In this document: positions 1 to 9,096 of the stretch, piece after piece | Layout of the letters: each line of letters begins with the position of its first letter | Position numbering within the stretch: the first letter of the stretch is position 1 | Position numbers and translations under genes: made by a program | Notes under the pieces: generated by a model | Seen by the model: the letters and a program-made list of their open reading frames with translations, nothing else | What the model was told of the DNA's origin: nothing | The model's database searches: none | Origin: Glycomyces albidus | GTDB taxonomy: Bacteria; Actinomycetota; Actinomycetes; Mycobacteriales; Micromonosporaceae | Reading direction: 5' to 3' | DNA length: 64,000 nucleotides | Assembly: GCF_009451885.1 (NCBI RefSeq) | Contig: NZ_WIAO01000010.1 | Span: 62,001-126,000, forward strand

Positions 1-264
1 GGACGGGTCTCCGGGGGCGAGACGAGGTGCCCCCGGAGCGTCCGCGGCCAAGTATCCCCGGGGGCCGCGGAGTTTGTCCAGTGGTTTTTCCAACCATTTC
101 AGAAACTGGCCGGCCGGTCGGTCTGCGGCCGGCGGGATGCGACCTTCGTCGTACGTGCGGTGCCGCTTTGGTCGGGAGCCGTTGGGGCGCATTTCATCCG
201 GGCGATCGAGGCGGTGCGGGGCCGGGTCGGCGACGCTGGAGTCCGCCGCGAGAAAGGGACGCCC
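1..264. other. Upstream flank without a convincing gene
   Basis: I see no supported gene here. Open frames crossing it are GC-rich shadows. An AT-richer pocket at 78-109 has CCAGT at 78-82 and ACTGG at 105-109 around an inner GGTT/AACC pair, and may be part of the control region of the gene starting at 265. Confidence 0.4.
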
Positions 265-1224
265 GTGACCGCAGCCCGCCGTCGTACGCTCATCACCGGG
301 ACACTTGGAGGGATCGCCATCAGCACTGCAGCAATGGACGCCGCGGCCGCCGAGCCGCCGCGGCAGATCGGGTTCGACGCGGACGGGTGCGAGCCCGACC
401 TGGACGTCGACTGGCACGCCGGCTGGCCGTCGGCGAAGCACGACCCGGCGCCGGAGATCCAGTCGCACGCCGCCGACGAGCACACGGTCGTCATGCGGCA
501 GAACAAGTCGGTGAACTTCGAGGCGCCGTTCATGTTCCTGCTGTTCGGGAACGAGCGGGCGCTGCTGATCGACACCGGAGCGACGCCCGAGCCCGAGTAC
601 TTCCCGCTGCGGCGCACGGTGGACGAGCACGTCGACGCGTGGCTCTCGCGCCACCCGCGCCGCAAGTACCGGCTCCTCGTGGCGCACACGCATGGGCACG
701 GCGACCACAAGGCCGCGGACGCCCAGTTCGCCGACCGGCCGCGCACGACCGTGGTCGGTCCGGGCCTGGAGGACGTGGTGGCGCACTACGGGTTCGACGA
801 CTGGCCCGCCACGCCCCGCGAGATCGACCTGGGCGGCCGGGTGGTGGACGTGATCCCCGGGCCGGGCCACCACCCGTCGGCGACGGTCTTCTACGACCGG
901 TGGACGCGGCTGCTGCTGACCGGCGACACCGTCTATCCGGGGCGGCTGTACGTCCAGGACTGGGACGCGTTCGAGTCCACTGTGGACAGACTGGCGGCCT
1001 GGTGCGAGTCGCATCCGGTGTCGCACGTCGTCGGCTGCCATGTGGAGATGTCGGTCCAGCCGGGCGTCTCGTACCCGCGCGGATGGACGTACCAGCCGGA
1101 CGAGGCGGCACTGCCGATGACGGTGGAGCAGCTTCAGGAGCTGCAGCAGGCGGTGAAGACGATCGGCGGCGCGCCCGGGATCCACACGTTCGACGCGTTC
1201 GAGATCTGGTACCAGGTCGGCTGA
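265..1224 (+). CDS. Secreted metallo-beta-lactamase-fold hydrolase
   Basis: A 319-residue protein with the MBL-fold signature THGHGDH (HxHxDH, about residues 139-145) and a later GPGHHPS and TGDTVYPG, which supply further metal-ligand positions. Family members are zinc-dependent hydrolases acting on esters, lactones or phosphodiesters; the substrate cannot be told. The N-terminus ARRRTLITG followed by an Ala-rich stretch looks like a Tat signal, so export is likely. I chose GTG at 265 because AGAAAGGGA lies just before it and because it places the twin-arginine motif at the N-terminus; the frame is open back to 160. It stands alone, followed by an NmrA-type gene in the same direction 186 bp away. 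Confidence 0.8.
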   Translation: MTAARRRTLITGTLGGIAISTAAMDAAAAEPPRQIGFDADGCEPDLDVDWHAGWPSAKHDPAPEIQSHAADEHTVVMRQNKSVNFEAPFMFLLFGNERALLIDTGATPEPEYFPLRRTVDEHVDAWLSRHPRRKYRLLVAHTHGHGDHKAADAQFADRPRTTVVGPGLEDVVAHYGFDDWPATPREIDLGGRVVDVIPGPGHHPSATVFYDRWTRLLLTGDTVYPGRLYVQDWDAFESTVDRLAAWCESHPVSHVVGCHVEMSVQPGVSYPRGWTYQPDEAALPMTVEQLQELQQAVKTIGGAPGIHTFDAFEIWYQVG

Positions 1225-1371
1225 TCCGGGGCAGGCCGACGGCGGCGGAGCGGATCGCGGCTCCGAAGCCTCCGAGGCGGTGGACCGGAGGTCTTAGGAC
1301 CAGCGGTGCAGGCCGAACCGGGACGCGCGACCGAGGGCGCGCGCCGTTCCCGTTCGTAGCCTTGGGTTTCG

Positions 1372-1391
1372 CCGAACCGGTCCCGGTTCGG
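1372..1391. promoter_or_regulatory. Inverted repeat before NmrA-type gene
   Basis: CCGAACCGG and CCGGTTCGG form perfect 9-bp arms around TC. The repeat ends eight bases before the GGAGGAG ribosome-binding site of the gene at 1411. Another copy of the half-site CCGAACCGG occurs near 1313. It is probably an operator or a leader hairpin; no local regulator is assigned. Confidence 0.45.
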
Positions 1392-1410
1392 GCGGATCCG
1401 AGGAGGAGAC

Positions 1411-2223
1411 ATGACGATCCTGGTCACGGGTGCGGCGGGCAATGTGGGCCGCCACCTGGTGGAGCAGCTTGCCGCGGCGGGGCACCCGGTCCGGGCGCTC
1501 ACGCGGGACCCCGCGAAGGCGCGGTTCCCTGAAGTCGTCGAGGCGGTGGAGGGCGACTTCGCCGACACCGCGAGCCTGGAGCGGGCGCTGGACGGGGCCA
1601 CGGGGCTGCACCTCATGACCGCGTTCGGCCCGAAGAACGAGACGGTCCCGCACAGCGCGCAGCTCGCGTCCGCCGCGCTCGAGGCCGGGGTCAAGCGGGT
1701 GACGCTGCTGTGGAACGGGTACCGGGGACCGGTCGAAGAGGCGTTCGCGGCGCTGAACCCGACCGAGCTGCAGCCCGGCGAGTTCATGTCGAACGCGCTC
1801 ACGTGGGCCGAGGAGATCAAGGCCGAGGGCGTGGTCCGCGAAGCGTTCGGCCACATCGGACACGCGCCGGTCCACGAGGGCGACATCGCGGCCGTCGCGG
1901 CGGTCGCGCTCACTACGGACGACCTGGCGGGGCAGCGGCTCCCGCTCACCGGGCCGGAGGTGCTGAACCTGCCGGACCAGATCGGCGCCATCAACGACGC
2001 CACCGGCCGCGACGTGCGGTTCGAGGCGCTCAACGAGGACGAGGGCCGGCTGCGCATGCAGGCCCTGGGCTACGACGAGCCGACCATCGACTATGTGCTC
2101 GGCTGGCGGGCCGACCCGCCGGCGTGGACGCAGCGCCCCTCCGACACGGTCGAGCGCGTGACCGGAAGGCCCGCGAGGACCTTCGCCGAATGGGCCCGCG
2201 AACACGCCGACGCCTTCCGCTGA
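1411..2223 (+). CDS. NmrA-type NAD(P)-binding reductase
   Basis: A 270-residue atypical short-chain dehydrogenase-like protein. It begins MTILVTGAAGNVGRHL, a Rossmann dinucleotide-binding loop (GxxGxxG), followed by LTRDP where NADP-binding NmrA proteins carry a basic residue. The C-terminal half resembles NmrA/azoreductase-like sensors or reductases. The family spans redox sensors lacking catalysis and small-molecule reductases, so a reaction cannot be given. The start is secure: GGAGGAGAC lies just before ATG. There is no cognate regulator next to it; the downstream reductase is on the other strand, with about 270 bp between the two stop codons. Confidence 0.8.
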   Translation: MTILVTGAAGNVGRHLVEQLAAAGHPVRALTRDPAKARFPEVVEAVEGDFADTASLERALDGATGLHLMTAFGPKNETVPHSAQLASAALEAGVKRVTLLWNGYRGPVEEAFAALNPTELQPGEFMSNALTWAEEIKAEGVVREAFGHIGHAPVHEGDIAAVAAVALTTDDLAGQRLPLTGPEVLNLPDQIGAINDATGRDVRFEALNEDEGRLRMQALGYDEPTIDYVLGWRADPPAWTQRPSDTVERVTGRPARTFAEWAREHADAFR

Positions 2224-2491
2224 ACCGAGTGCGAGGACCATGCCGCGGGGTCCGACGATGCGCGGACGCGGCCCTCGACCTTTCGGGATGCGGCCGCGCG
2301 TCACCCGCGGGACGCCGCGGCGTCGCACCAGGCCCCGGTGCCCAGGATCTGCACCGGGGTCCCGGAACCCGGTCCCCGCCTGCGCTGTCGCCGCGGGCGG
2401 CGCGGCGATCGCAGTGCGGCCCGCGGGACACCCGGCCCGCGGGCCGCACTCCCCCCGTCGGTGTGAAGAGCGGTTCCGGTCGAAGCGACCG

Positions 2492-3352
2492 TCAGAGGTG
2501 CTTGACCGCCAGGGCGATCGACTCGGCGATCGGCGTGGTGGGACGGCCGATGAGGCGGGACAGGTCGCCGGTCCGGACGGCGAGCAGGCCGCGCGAGACG
2601 GCCTCGTCGACGCCGACGAACACCGCCGGAAGCGGGTCGGGAAGGCCGGCGCCCTCGAGGATGCCGCGGTGGACCTCCGGAGTCACGCGGTTGAGCGGGA
2701 ACTCCTTGCCGAGCACCCGGGAGACCTCCGCCGCGTACTCCTCGAACGACCATGCGACGTCGCCGCTGAGCTCGTACTCGGCGTTCTCGGGCCCCTCGCC
2801 GACGAGCACCGCGACCGCGGCGGCGGCGAAGTCGGCGCGCGAGGCCGACGCGACCCGGGCGCCCTCGGCGGCGCTGGTCAGCAGGCCGCCGGTGGCGAGG
2901 GCCTGACCGATGCCGTCGGTGTAGTTCTCGTGGTACCAGCCGTTGCGCAGCAGCACGTACGGCAGACCGGAGTCGAGAATGTACCGCTCGGTGACCTGGT
3001 GCTCGCGGGCCAGCTCGAAGTCGGCGGCCGGCCCGCCGAGGATGCTGGTGTACGCCAGGAGCGCGACGCCGGCCCCCTTCGCCGCGTCGACGACGGCCTT
3101 GTGCTGCGGGATGCGCTGGCCGACTTCGCTGCCGGAGACGAGGAGGACCTTGTCGCCTTCGCCGAACGCGCCGGTCAGCGAGCCCGGGTCGTCGTAGTCG
3201 CCCACGCGGACCTGGACGCCCTGCTCGCCGAAGCGGGCGGCCTTGCGCGGGTCGCGGACGAGGACGGCGATCTCCTCGGCGGGGACCCGGTCGAGGAGGC
3301 CCTCGACCACGAGGGTGCCGAGCTTGCCGGTGGCTCCGGTCACAACGATCAT
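2492..3352 (-). CDS. NAD(P)H-binding quinone-reductase-like protein (QOR2 type)
   Basis: A 286-residue protein starting MIVVTGATGKLGTLV, an N-terminal GxxGxxG Rossmann motif, then LVRDPRKA and a DYDDP segment typical of NmrA-like NAD(P)H:quinone oxidoreductase type 2 enzymes. These reduce quinones with NADPH and often serve in electrophile defence. The gene is divergent from the HxlR regulator at 3449, with a perfect 27-bp operator in the 96-bp gap, so it is very probably the regulator's target. Members of this pairing usually respond to quinone or aldehyde stress; that part is inferred. GGAGC at 3357-3361 (minus strand) precedes the ATG. Confidence 0.82.
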   Translation of the reverse strand: MIVVTGATGKLGTLVVEGLLDRVPAEEIAVLVRDPRKAARFGEQGVQVRVGDYDDPGSLTGAFGEGDKVLLVSGSEVGQRIPQHKAVVDAAKGAGVALLAYTSILGGPAADFELAREHQVTERYILDSGLPYVLLRNGWYHENYTDGIGQALATGGLLTSAAEGARVASASRADFAAAAVAVLVGEGPENAEYELSGDVAWSFEEYAAEVSRVLGKEFPLNRVTPEVHRGILEGAGLPDPLPAVFVGVDEAVSRGLLAVRTGDLSRLIGRPTTPIAESIALAVKHL

Positions 3353-3384
3353 CTGTGCTCCTTCAGGTTGTCGGTCCGACGATC

Positions 3385-3411
3385 ATTGCACTTTCAAAAT
3401 GAAAGTGCAAT
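3385..3411. promoter_or_regulatory. HxlR-type operator, perfect inverted repeat
   Basis: ATTGCACTTTCA (3385-3396) and its exact complement (3400-3411) flank AAA. The site sits between the divergent reductase and HxlR genes and overlaps where the -35 of the HxlR promoter (-10 TACTAT at 3423-3428) would fall. AT-rich CTTTC/GAAAG palindromes are usual for HxlR-family proteins. Confidence 0.75.
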
Positions 3412-3448
3412 CGTTTGGAAAGTACTATCACAGAGGTAACATGGAGCG

Positions 3449-3847
3449 ATGGCCACCCGTTCTTCCGACCACGTCCTCAGCGAGTTCCAGGTGCTCGCCG
3501 ACGGCTGCCCGTCGCGCCCGGTCCTCGACCACGTGACCGGGCGCTGGGGGACGCTCATCATGCTGTCGCTGCACGACGGGCCGAGGCGCTTCAGCGAGGT
3601 CCGCCGCGCGGTCGGGGGCATCAACGACAAGGCCCTGTCGCAGGGCCTGCGGCAGCTCGAACGCGACGGCCTGGTCACCCGGCACGCCTCCGACGGCTTC
3701 CCCTCCCGCGTCGAGTACCGGCTCACCGAGGTCGGCGCCGGCATGGAGGCGCGGCTGCGCGAGATGGTCCGCTACCTCTACGAGCAGATGCCGACCGTCC
3801 TCCAGGCCCAGGCCGGATACGACGCCGAGCACGCCGCGGCGTCCTGA
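3449..3847 (+). CDS. HxlR-family winged-helix regulator
   Basis: A 132-residue winged-helix protein of HxlR type. Cys at residue 19 lies in ADGCPSRPVL, followed by VTGRWGTLIMLSL, RRFSEVRRAVGGINDKALSQ (recognition helix) and the wing LVTRHASDGFPSRVEYRLT. The conserved cysteine near the N-terminus is the residue by which related regulators sense electrophiles. Length is standard. It is divergent from the quinone-reductase-like gene with a palindromic operator between them, so autoregulation plus control of the neighbour is likely. GGAG lies 4 bp before the chosen ATG. Confidence 0.88.
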   Translation: MATRSSDHVLSEFQVLADGCPSRPVLDHVTGRWGTLIMLSLHDGPRRFSEVRRAVGGINDKALSQGLRQLERDGLVTRHASDGFPSRVEYRLTEVGAGMEARLREMVRYLYEQMPTVLQAQAGYDAEHAAAS

Positions 3848-3908
3848 CACCTCGCTCGAACTGACCGAATCCGCAGGTCGGCGGCGCCCCGGCACTTAGA
3901 CTCAGGTC

Positions 3909-5033
3909 ATGCCCACGCGGACCTCGTTCCTGAGAGGACTGCGGCCAGGGCCCGTACTGCCGCTGTGGGTCCGGCTGCTGCCGCTGGGCGCCCTGTTCAT
4001 CGCCGCCTCGGTCCAGCTCTTCGGGGCCGACCGGCTCAAAGCCGGCATCGCCCTGGCGGTCGTCCCCGTCCTCGCCGCGATCGTGCTCGGCCCCGTCTGG
4101 ACGGCCGTCATCGCCGCGCTCGCACTCGCGGTCGTCGTCTCCCCGTACCCGGTCGCCCAGCGGTTCGACTCCGGCGACACCGCGGTGGTCGGCATCGTCT
4201 TCCTCACCGCCGTGGGCATCTCGTGGTTCCGCCGGCGGTTCGAGGCCGGTCTGGTGACCGTCCTCAGCGTCTCGGACACCGCGCAGCGGGCGATCCTCCC
4301 CGACCTGCCCGAACGCGTCGACGGACTCGCGTGCGCCGGCTTCTACCACTCGGCGCAGCAAGGGGCGAGCATCGGCGGCGACCTCTACGACCTGCGGCCG
4401 AGCCCGTTCGGGACCCGGCTCATCCTCGGCGACGTCCAGGGGCACGGCCTCCCGGTGGTCGGGGCGGCCGGGATGCTCCTCTCGGTCTTCCAGGAGGCGA
4501 TCCTCGACGAGGAGGAGCTCGGCGGGATCGCCTGGCGGCTCGAGCGCCGCCTCGTCGACGACGCCGACCACGGCCACATCCCCGAGGTCTTCGCCTCGGT
4601 CCTGCTCGCCGAGTTCTCCGAGGAGTGCGACGAGGTGCGGCTGCTCTCGTGCGGGCACCCGCCGCCGCTGCTGCTGCGCGGGGAGGGGGTCGAGGAGGTC
4701 GACCTGAAGCCGGCGCCGGTGCTCGGCCTGCGGCTGTCGGCGTCCTCGCGGTCGGGCAAGGCGCTCGCGCTGCCGTTCGGCGTCGACGAGACCCTGCTCG
4801 CGTTCTCCGACGGCCTGGTCGAGGCCCGCGACGACGAGGGGAACTACTACCCGCTCGCCGAGCACCTCGACGGCCTCGTGCCGCCCTCGCCGCGGCGGCT
4901 CGTCGAGTTCGTGTGGGAGGACGCGACGCGCTGGGCGACGCGGATGGACGACGACGTGTCGATCCTGGCGGTGACCCGGGTGTCCGGTGGCGCGGCGGGA
5001 GCGGTCCCGCGGACGAGTTTTTCAATCCGTTAG
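3909..5033 (+). CDS. Membrane SpoIIE-type PP2C phosphatase
   Basis: A 374-residue protein with an N-terminal membrane region (three or four hydrophobic segments between residues 16 and 105) and a PPM/SpoIIE serine phosphatase domain from about residue 130. Metal-binding acidic motifs are visible: GGDLYDL, LILGDVQGHG, LLAFSDGLVEA and the C-terminal DDDVSILAV. Such enzymes dephosphorylate anti-anti-sigma factors or similar partners, acting at the inner face of the membrane. No sensory PAS or GAF domain is present and no sigma-regulatory partner is adjacent. There is no ribosome-binding site: TAGACT at 3897-3902 ends six bases before ATG, so the message is probably leaderless. Confidence 0.85.
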   Translation: MPTRTSFLRGLRPGPVLPLWVRLLPLGALFIAASVQLFGADRLKAGIALAVVPVLAAIVLGPVWTAVIAALALAVVVSPYPVAQRFDSGDTAVVGIVFLTAVGISWFRRRFEAGLVTVLSVSDTAQRAILPDLPERVDGLACAGFYHSAQQGASIGGDLYDLRPSPFGTRLILGDVQGHGLPVVGAAGMLLSVFQEAILDEEELGGIAWRLERRLVDDADHGHIPEVFASVLLAEFSEECDEVRLLSCGHPPPLLLRGEGVEEVDLKPAPVLGLRLSASSRSGKALALPFGVDETLLAFSDGLVEARDDEGNYYPLAEHLDGLVPPSPRRLVEFVWEDATRWATRMDDDVSILAVTRVSGGAAGAVPRTSFSIR

Positions 5034-5110
5034 ACGAAGGGTGTTTACAAGCGTTCGATTCTGTGTGAACATCCAGATGATTCGATTGAAGCCCCCTGAA
5101 GGAGACAACG

Positions 5111-8092
5111 ATGTCGTCCCCCCGTCCCCTGCGTGCGCTCCCTTTGCGCCGCAACGGCTCCAGACGCGGCCGCACCGCGGCCGCCGCGACCGGGCTCGCC
5201 GCGGTCGTCCTCACCGCGTCCGCCCTGCCCGCGCTGTACGGCGGCGCCAGCGCCGAGGAGACCGCCGCGAGCGCGGTCACCGTCACGCTCGACCCGTCGT
5301 ACCAGCACGCGGAGTTCGAGGGCTGGGGCACGAGCCTGGTCTGGTTCGCGAACGCCACCGGCGGCTACCCGGACGAGATCCGGAACGAGCTCGCCGAGAT
5401 GGTCTTCGGCGACGAGGGCCTGAACCTGAACATCGCGCGGTACAACATCGGCGGCGGCAACGCCCCGAACATCGACAACGAGTACCTGCGCGGCGGCGCC
5501 TCGGCCGTCCCCGGCTGGTGGGCCGCCCCCGAGGGCACCACCCACGAGGACAAGGACTGGTGGGACCCCGAGAACCCCGAGCACTGGAACTGGGACGCGG
5601 ACGCGAACCAGCGGTGGTGGATCGACCGGGTCAAGGACGACGTCACCCACTGGGAGGCGTTCTCGAACTCGCCGCCGTACTTCCAGACCGTCTCCGGTTA
5701 CGTCTCGGGCGGATTCGACGCGAGCCAGGACCAGATCCGCGCCGACTCGGTGGACGAGTTCGCGGTCTACCTGACCGAGGTCATGGAGCACGTCGAGGCC
5801 GAGCACGGCATCGAGTTCGACACCGTCGACCCGCTGAACGAGCCGAACACGAACTACTGGGGCACCCAGCTCGGGCCGGACGGCGTGCAGCCCACCGGCG
5901 GCCGACAGGAGGGCGCGCACGCCGGGCCCGAGCTCCAGCAGCTCGTCATCAACGCGCTCGCCGAGCAGCTCTCGGAGTCCGAGCTCGACACCGTGATCGC
6001 GGCGATGGACGAGACCAACCCGGGCACGTTCGTGCGCAACTGGAACGCGTACACCGAGGAGTCGCGGGCGAACGTCGATCAGATGAACGTCCACACCTAC
6101 GGCACCGGGCAGCGCACCAGCGCGCGCGACCTCGCCAAGGGCGGCGACAAGCCGCTGTGGATGAGCGAGGTCGGCGGCGCGTGGACGCCGGGCCAGGACT
6201 ACACGTCCATGGAGAACGGCCTCGGCATCGCCACCCGCATCACCGACGACCTGCGCGAGCTGGAGCCGTCCGCGTGGGTGCTGTGGCAGCCGATCGAGGA
6301 CAAGAACGAGGGCCACAGCTGGGGCGAGATCCAGATCCCGTTCGACTGCACCGCCGAGGACACCCTTGAGACCTGCGAGATCGAGACGAACACCAAGTAC
6401 GACACGATCCGCAACTTCACGCATTACATCGAGCCCGGCGACCACGTGATCGGCACCGACGACACCGCGACCGTGGCCGCGGTCAAGGACTCCGAGGACG
6501 CGGCGGTCGCCGTGTACACCAACAACGCCGAGGGCGCGGTCGCCGTGACCCTCGACCTGTCGAAGTTCGGCTCCGTCGACTCCGGCGCGACCGTGACCCC
6601 GGTGGTCACCAGCGCCGACGGCGCGCTCGTCGAAGGCGAGCCGGTGGTCGTCGACGGCGGCTCCGCCACCCTCACCGTCCCCGGCAAGTCGGTGACGACG
6701 TTCCTGATCGACGGCGTCTCGGGCGTCGCCGAGGACGCCGCCATGGTGCAGGACGGCCACGTGTACCGCTTCGACGGCGTGCAGAGCGGCAAGTCGATCG
6801 CCCCGTCCGCCGACGGCACCGGCATCGTCCTCCAGACCGACGACGCCTCGAGCGCCGCGCAGCTGTGGGAGATCGACCAGCTCACCGACGGCGTCTCCAA
6901 CCGCGAGCAGTACCAGATCGTCAACGCCGGCACGGGGACCCGCCTGGCGGTCGCCGACGGCCTGGCGGTGCTCGAATCCGCTGAGGGCGAGCCCTCGGAC
7001 GCGGCGAAGTGGTACCTGTCGACCACCGGGGACGGCACCTACGTGCCCGTCAACGTCGGCGCCGGCGTGGTGCTCGACGTCTGGGGCGAGGCGACCGCCG
7101 ACGGCTCCCCCGTCCAGACGTACACGCCCACGTCGGCGAGCAACCAGCGCTGGACCGTGGTCGACGAGACCGTGCTGAGCGCGGCGCAGATCGAGACCTA
7201 CACGGTCCCCGGATACGTGCCCGACCTGCCGGCGACGGTCGCGGGCGTCTACCGCGACGGGACGCGCGGCGCGCTGCCGGTCGAGTGGACGATGCCCGAC
7301 GAGTCGGTGTGGGACAAGACGAGGACCGTGAACGTCAAGGGCGTGGCGACCGACCCGCTCGGGAACACGTTCAAGACCAAGGCGAAGGTCAGCGTCGACA
7401 CGTTCGCCGAGACCGCGCCGGCCTCGGCGAAGACGTACCCGGGCTTCACTCCCGAGCTGCCCGGGACGGTGGTCGCGCTGGGCTCGCGGGGCACTGAGGC
7501 GTCGGTGCCGGTGGAGTGGGAGGAGCCGCCGGCCGGCGCGTTCGACGACTACGGGACCGTGACGCTCGAGGGCACCGCGACGCTCATCGACGGCACCGAA
7601 CTGCCCGCGACCGTGGAGATCGAGGTGACGGATCCGATCGAGGTCAACGTGGCGACCGGCGACGGGGTGACCACGTCGGCGACCTTCACCGAGCCGGGCT
7701 ACTCGACCGAGGGGCTGCGCAACGGGGTCCTCACCGACAAGGCCTGGTCGAACTGGAAGTCCGGCGCGTTCAACACGGCGGACACGATCACCGTGACGCT
7801 CCCGCAGGAGCGGGACGTGACCCGGGTCGTCTCCTACTTCTGGAGCGACGGCGGCCGGCCCAGTTACGCCGACACCCTCCAGGTGCAGTACCTGGACTCG
7901 GAGGGGAACTGGCAGAATGCTGGCGACCCGGTGGACGTGCCGCCGGACACGAGCGCCGCACCGGTCGTCGACGTCGAGGTGAACGCGAAGACGTCGGCGG
8001 TGCGGGTGGCGATGACCGCCGACAGCGGTGACATCGCCGGATGGATCATCCTGAGCGAGATCGAGGTCTACGCGAAGGCTCCGGCCGCCTAG
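5111..8092 (+). CDS. Secreted modular GH30 endo-galactanase-like enzyme
   Basis: A 993-residue exported protein. Residues 1-48 form a long Sec-type signal (RRNGSRRGR then an Ala/Leu core). The GH30 barrel covers roughly 55-535, with catalytic acid/base E244 in LNEPN and nucleophile E353 in MSEVGG. EGWGTSLVWFA and the overall order resemble subfamily GH30_5, whose characterised members are endo-beta-1,6-galactanases acting on arabinogalactan side chains. A ricin-like (beta-trefoil, QxW-type) domain at about 545-685 follows, then two Ig-like Big_4-type modules (about 690-765 and 770-842) and a C-terminal discoidin/F5/8-type module (about 845-988). GGAG precedes the ATG. The specificity is inferred from sequence resemblance. 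A strong hairpin lies 19 bp after the stop. Confidence 0.85.
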   Translation: MSSPRPLRALPLRRNGSRRGRTAAAATGLAAVVLTASALPALYGGASAEETAASAVTVTLDPSYQHAEFEGWGTSLVWFANATGGYPDEIRNELAEMVFGDEGLNLNIARYNIGGGNAPNIDNEYLRGGASAVPGWWAAPEGTTHEDKDWWDPENPEHWNWDADANQRWWIDRVKDDVTHWEAFSNSPPYFQTVSGYVSGGFDASQDQIRADSVDEFAVYLTEVMEHVEAEHGIEFDTVDPLNEPNTNYWGTQLGPDGVQPTGGRQEGAHAGPELQQLVINALAEQLSESELDTVIAAMDETNPGTFVRNWNAYTEESRANVDQMNVHTYGTGQRTSARDLAKGGDKPLWMSEVGGAWTPGQDYTSMENGLGIATRITDDLRELEPSAWVLWQPIEDKNEGHSWGEIQIPFDCTAEDTLETCEIETNTKYDTIRNFTHYIEPGDHVIGTDDTATVAAVKDSEDAAVAVYTNNAEGAVAVTLDLSKFGSVDSGATVTPVVTSADGALVEGEPVVVDGGSATLTVPGKSVTTFLIDGVSGVAEDAAMVQDGHVYRFDGVQSGKSIAPSADGTGIVLQTDDASSAAQLWEIDQLTDGVSNREQYQIVNAGTGTRLAVADGLAVLESAEGEPSDAAKWYLSTTGDGTYVPVNVGAGVVLDVWGEATADGSPVQTYTPTSASNQRWTVVDETVLSAAQIETYTVPGYVPDLPATVAGVYRDGTRGALPVEWTMPDESVWDKTRTVNVKGVATDPLGNTFKTKAKVSVDTFAETAPASAKTYPGFTPELPGTVVALGSRGTEASVPVEWEEPPAGAFDDYGTVTLEGTATLIDGTELPATVEIEVTDPIEVNVATGDGVTTSATFTEPGYSTEGLRNGVLTDKAWSNWKSGAFNTADTITVTLPQERDVTRVVSYFWSDGGRPSYADTLQVQYLDSEGNWQNAGDPVDVPPDTSAAPVVDVEVNAKTSAVRVAMTADSGDIAGWIILSEIEVYAKAPAA

Positions 8093-8111
8093 GCGTGTTC
8101 GGGAATTGAGG

Positions 8112-8160
8112 AAGCCTCCGGTTGAATCTGTTGTGCTGCAACTGATTTGACCGGAGGCTT
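8112..8160 (+). terminator. Hairpin terminator after GH30 gene
   Basis: AAGCCTCCGGT (8112-8122) and ACCGGAGGCTT (8150-8160) are perfect 11-bp complements, with a smaller GTTG/CAAC pair in the loop. The position, 19 bp after the GH30 stop, suggests a terminator. It also abuts a transposase remnant, so an insertion-sequence end cannot be excluded. Confidence 0.5.
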
Positions 8161-8340
8161 TGTCGAGCGCAAGTGCACGCAGGGCCTTGACCGACGACCA
8201 ATGGGAGCAGCTGCGCCGCGTCTGGTGGCGCAGACACCACATCAAGGAGACCATTCCCGAACCGGCCGACCAGATCGCGGGCCGCAACGGGCGCGGGCCG
8301 CCGGCGGCAGGCCACCCGCGTTCGACTGGCTCCGCGACTC
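8160..8340 (+). pseudogene. IS5-family transposase remnant, internally deleted
   Basis: One frame reads LTDDQWEQL, typical of the N-terminus of IS5-type transposases. It runs after only a few residues into TIPEPADQIAGR, which belongs near the C-terminus. A second frame then supplies GGRPPAFD. Some 150 central residues and the DDE core are missing and at least one frameshift is present, so the element is dead. A related fragment lies at 10590-10838 in the same orientation. Confidence 0.6.
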
Positions 8341-8484
8341 ACCGAACACGGTTTAGTCGATGCACGCTCTTCGCGCCTGCGCGATTCCGGTCAAGCATGA
8401 AGCGTCTCGTTCTCCGGCGGCTTTCGTCGGTTATTGACTCACCCTCCGCTCCCCGGTCCGGCCGGGACAATGGAGTCCGGTGTC

Positions 8485-8705
8485 GGCTCGGTGGCGTGTT
8501 GCCGGTTCGCACGGGTTGCGGTCAGGGCGGAGGCGACGAAGGGGGCGGGAGTCGGTACGGGCTCGGTGGCGTGCTACCGGTTCGCGCGGCCTGAGGTCAG
8601 AGCGGCGGCGGCGACAGCCGGTGCATGGCGCAGGCTCGGGGGCGTGCTGCGGGTGCATTCGGGTCGGGGTCAGAGCGGCAGCGACGAGGGGGTGTCGGCT
8701 GGGCG
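8485..8705. repeat. Three imperfect 74-bp tandem repeats
   Basis: Units start at GGCTCGG near 8485, 8560 and 8633 (periods 75 and 73). Each contains GGCTCGGTGGCGTG-like sequence, a CCGGTTCGC-like block and GGTCAGAGCGG-like sequence ending in a GGCGACGA-like block. Unequal period and divergence argue against coding function. Confidence 0.6.
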
Positions 8706-9072
8706 AGTGTTCGAGGCTCGGGCGGGGGCCGGTTGCGCTCGTGCCGGACGGCTCGGATCGGCAAAGCCGGTACCAAACGGGGCGAGTTGAGGTCCGGTGA
8801 CGGTTTCCTTGGGGCGCTTGGCGACTGGTGCTCGAATGTGAGTGTTCTGTGCGCGTGTGGGTGATGACGGTGTCGCACAGGGGTGCGATAATTGGGGTAC
8901 GCACAGGGACAGGGAGTTCGGTGCAGGTGCAGGGCGGTGCAAGCAGACTGAGACAAGCCTCTGGCCGGCCGGTAGACCACACTGACTTCGAGGCAGGGCC
9001 CCCCGACGCAAGCGGTCGGATCCGGGTCGATCTCATCCCTCACTGCGATCGGGACCCGCAGCAGTCAACCGG

Positions 9073-9096
9073 CCCCACCCCATGGAGGGGGTGGGG
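9073..9096. other. Strong GC hairpin in the repeat island
   Basis: CCCCACCCC (9073-9081) and GGGGTGGGG (9088-9096) pair perfectly around a six-base loop. There is no adjacent gene and no T-tract, so its role is unknown. Confidence 0.45.

Noticed and set aside
27-1532. A 501-codon plus-strand frame at the left edge
   Set aside because: It overlaps the metallo-beta-lactamase-fold gene in another frame and is Arg/Gly-rich shadow without domains.
5045-8287. A 1080-codon open frame on the minus strand opposite the GH30 gene
   Set aside because: It is an antisense shadow produced by GC-rich third positions. The protein is low in complexity, matches no family, and the plus frame has clear GH30 motifs.
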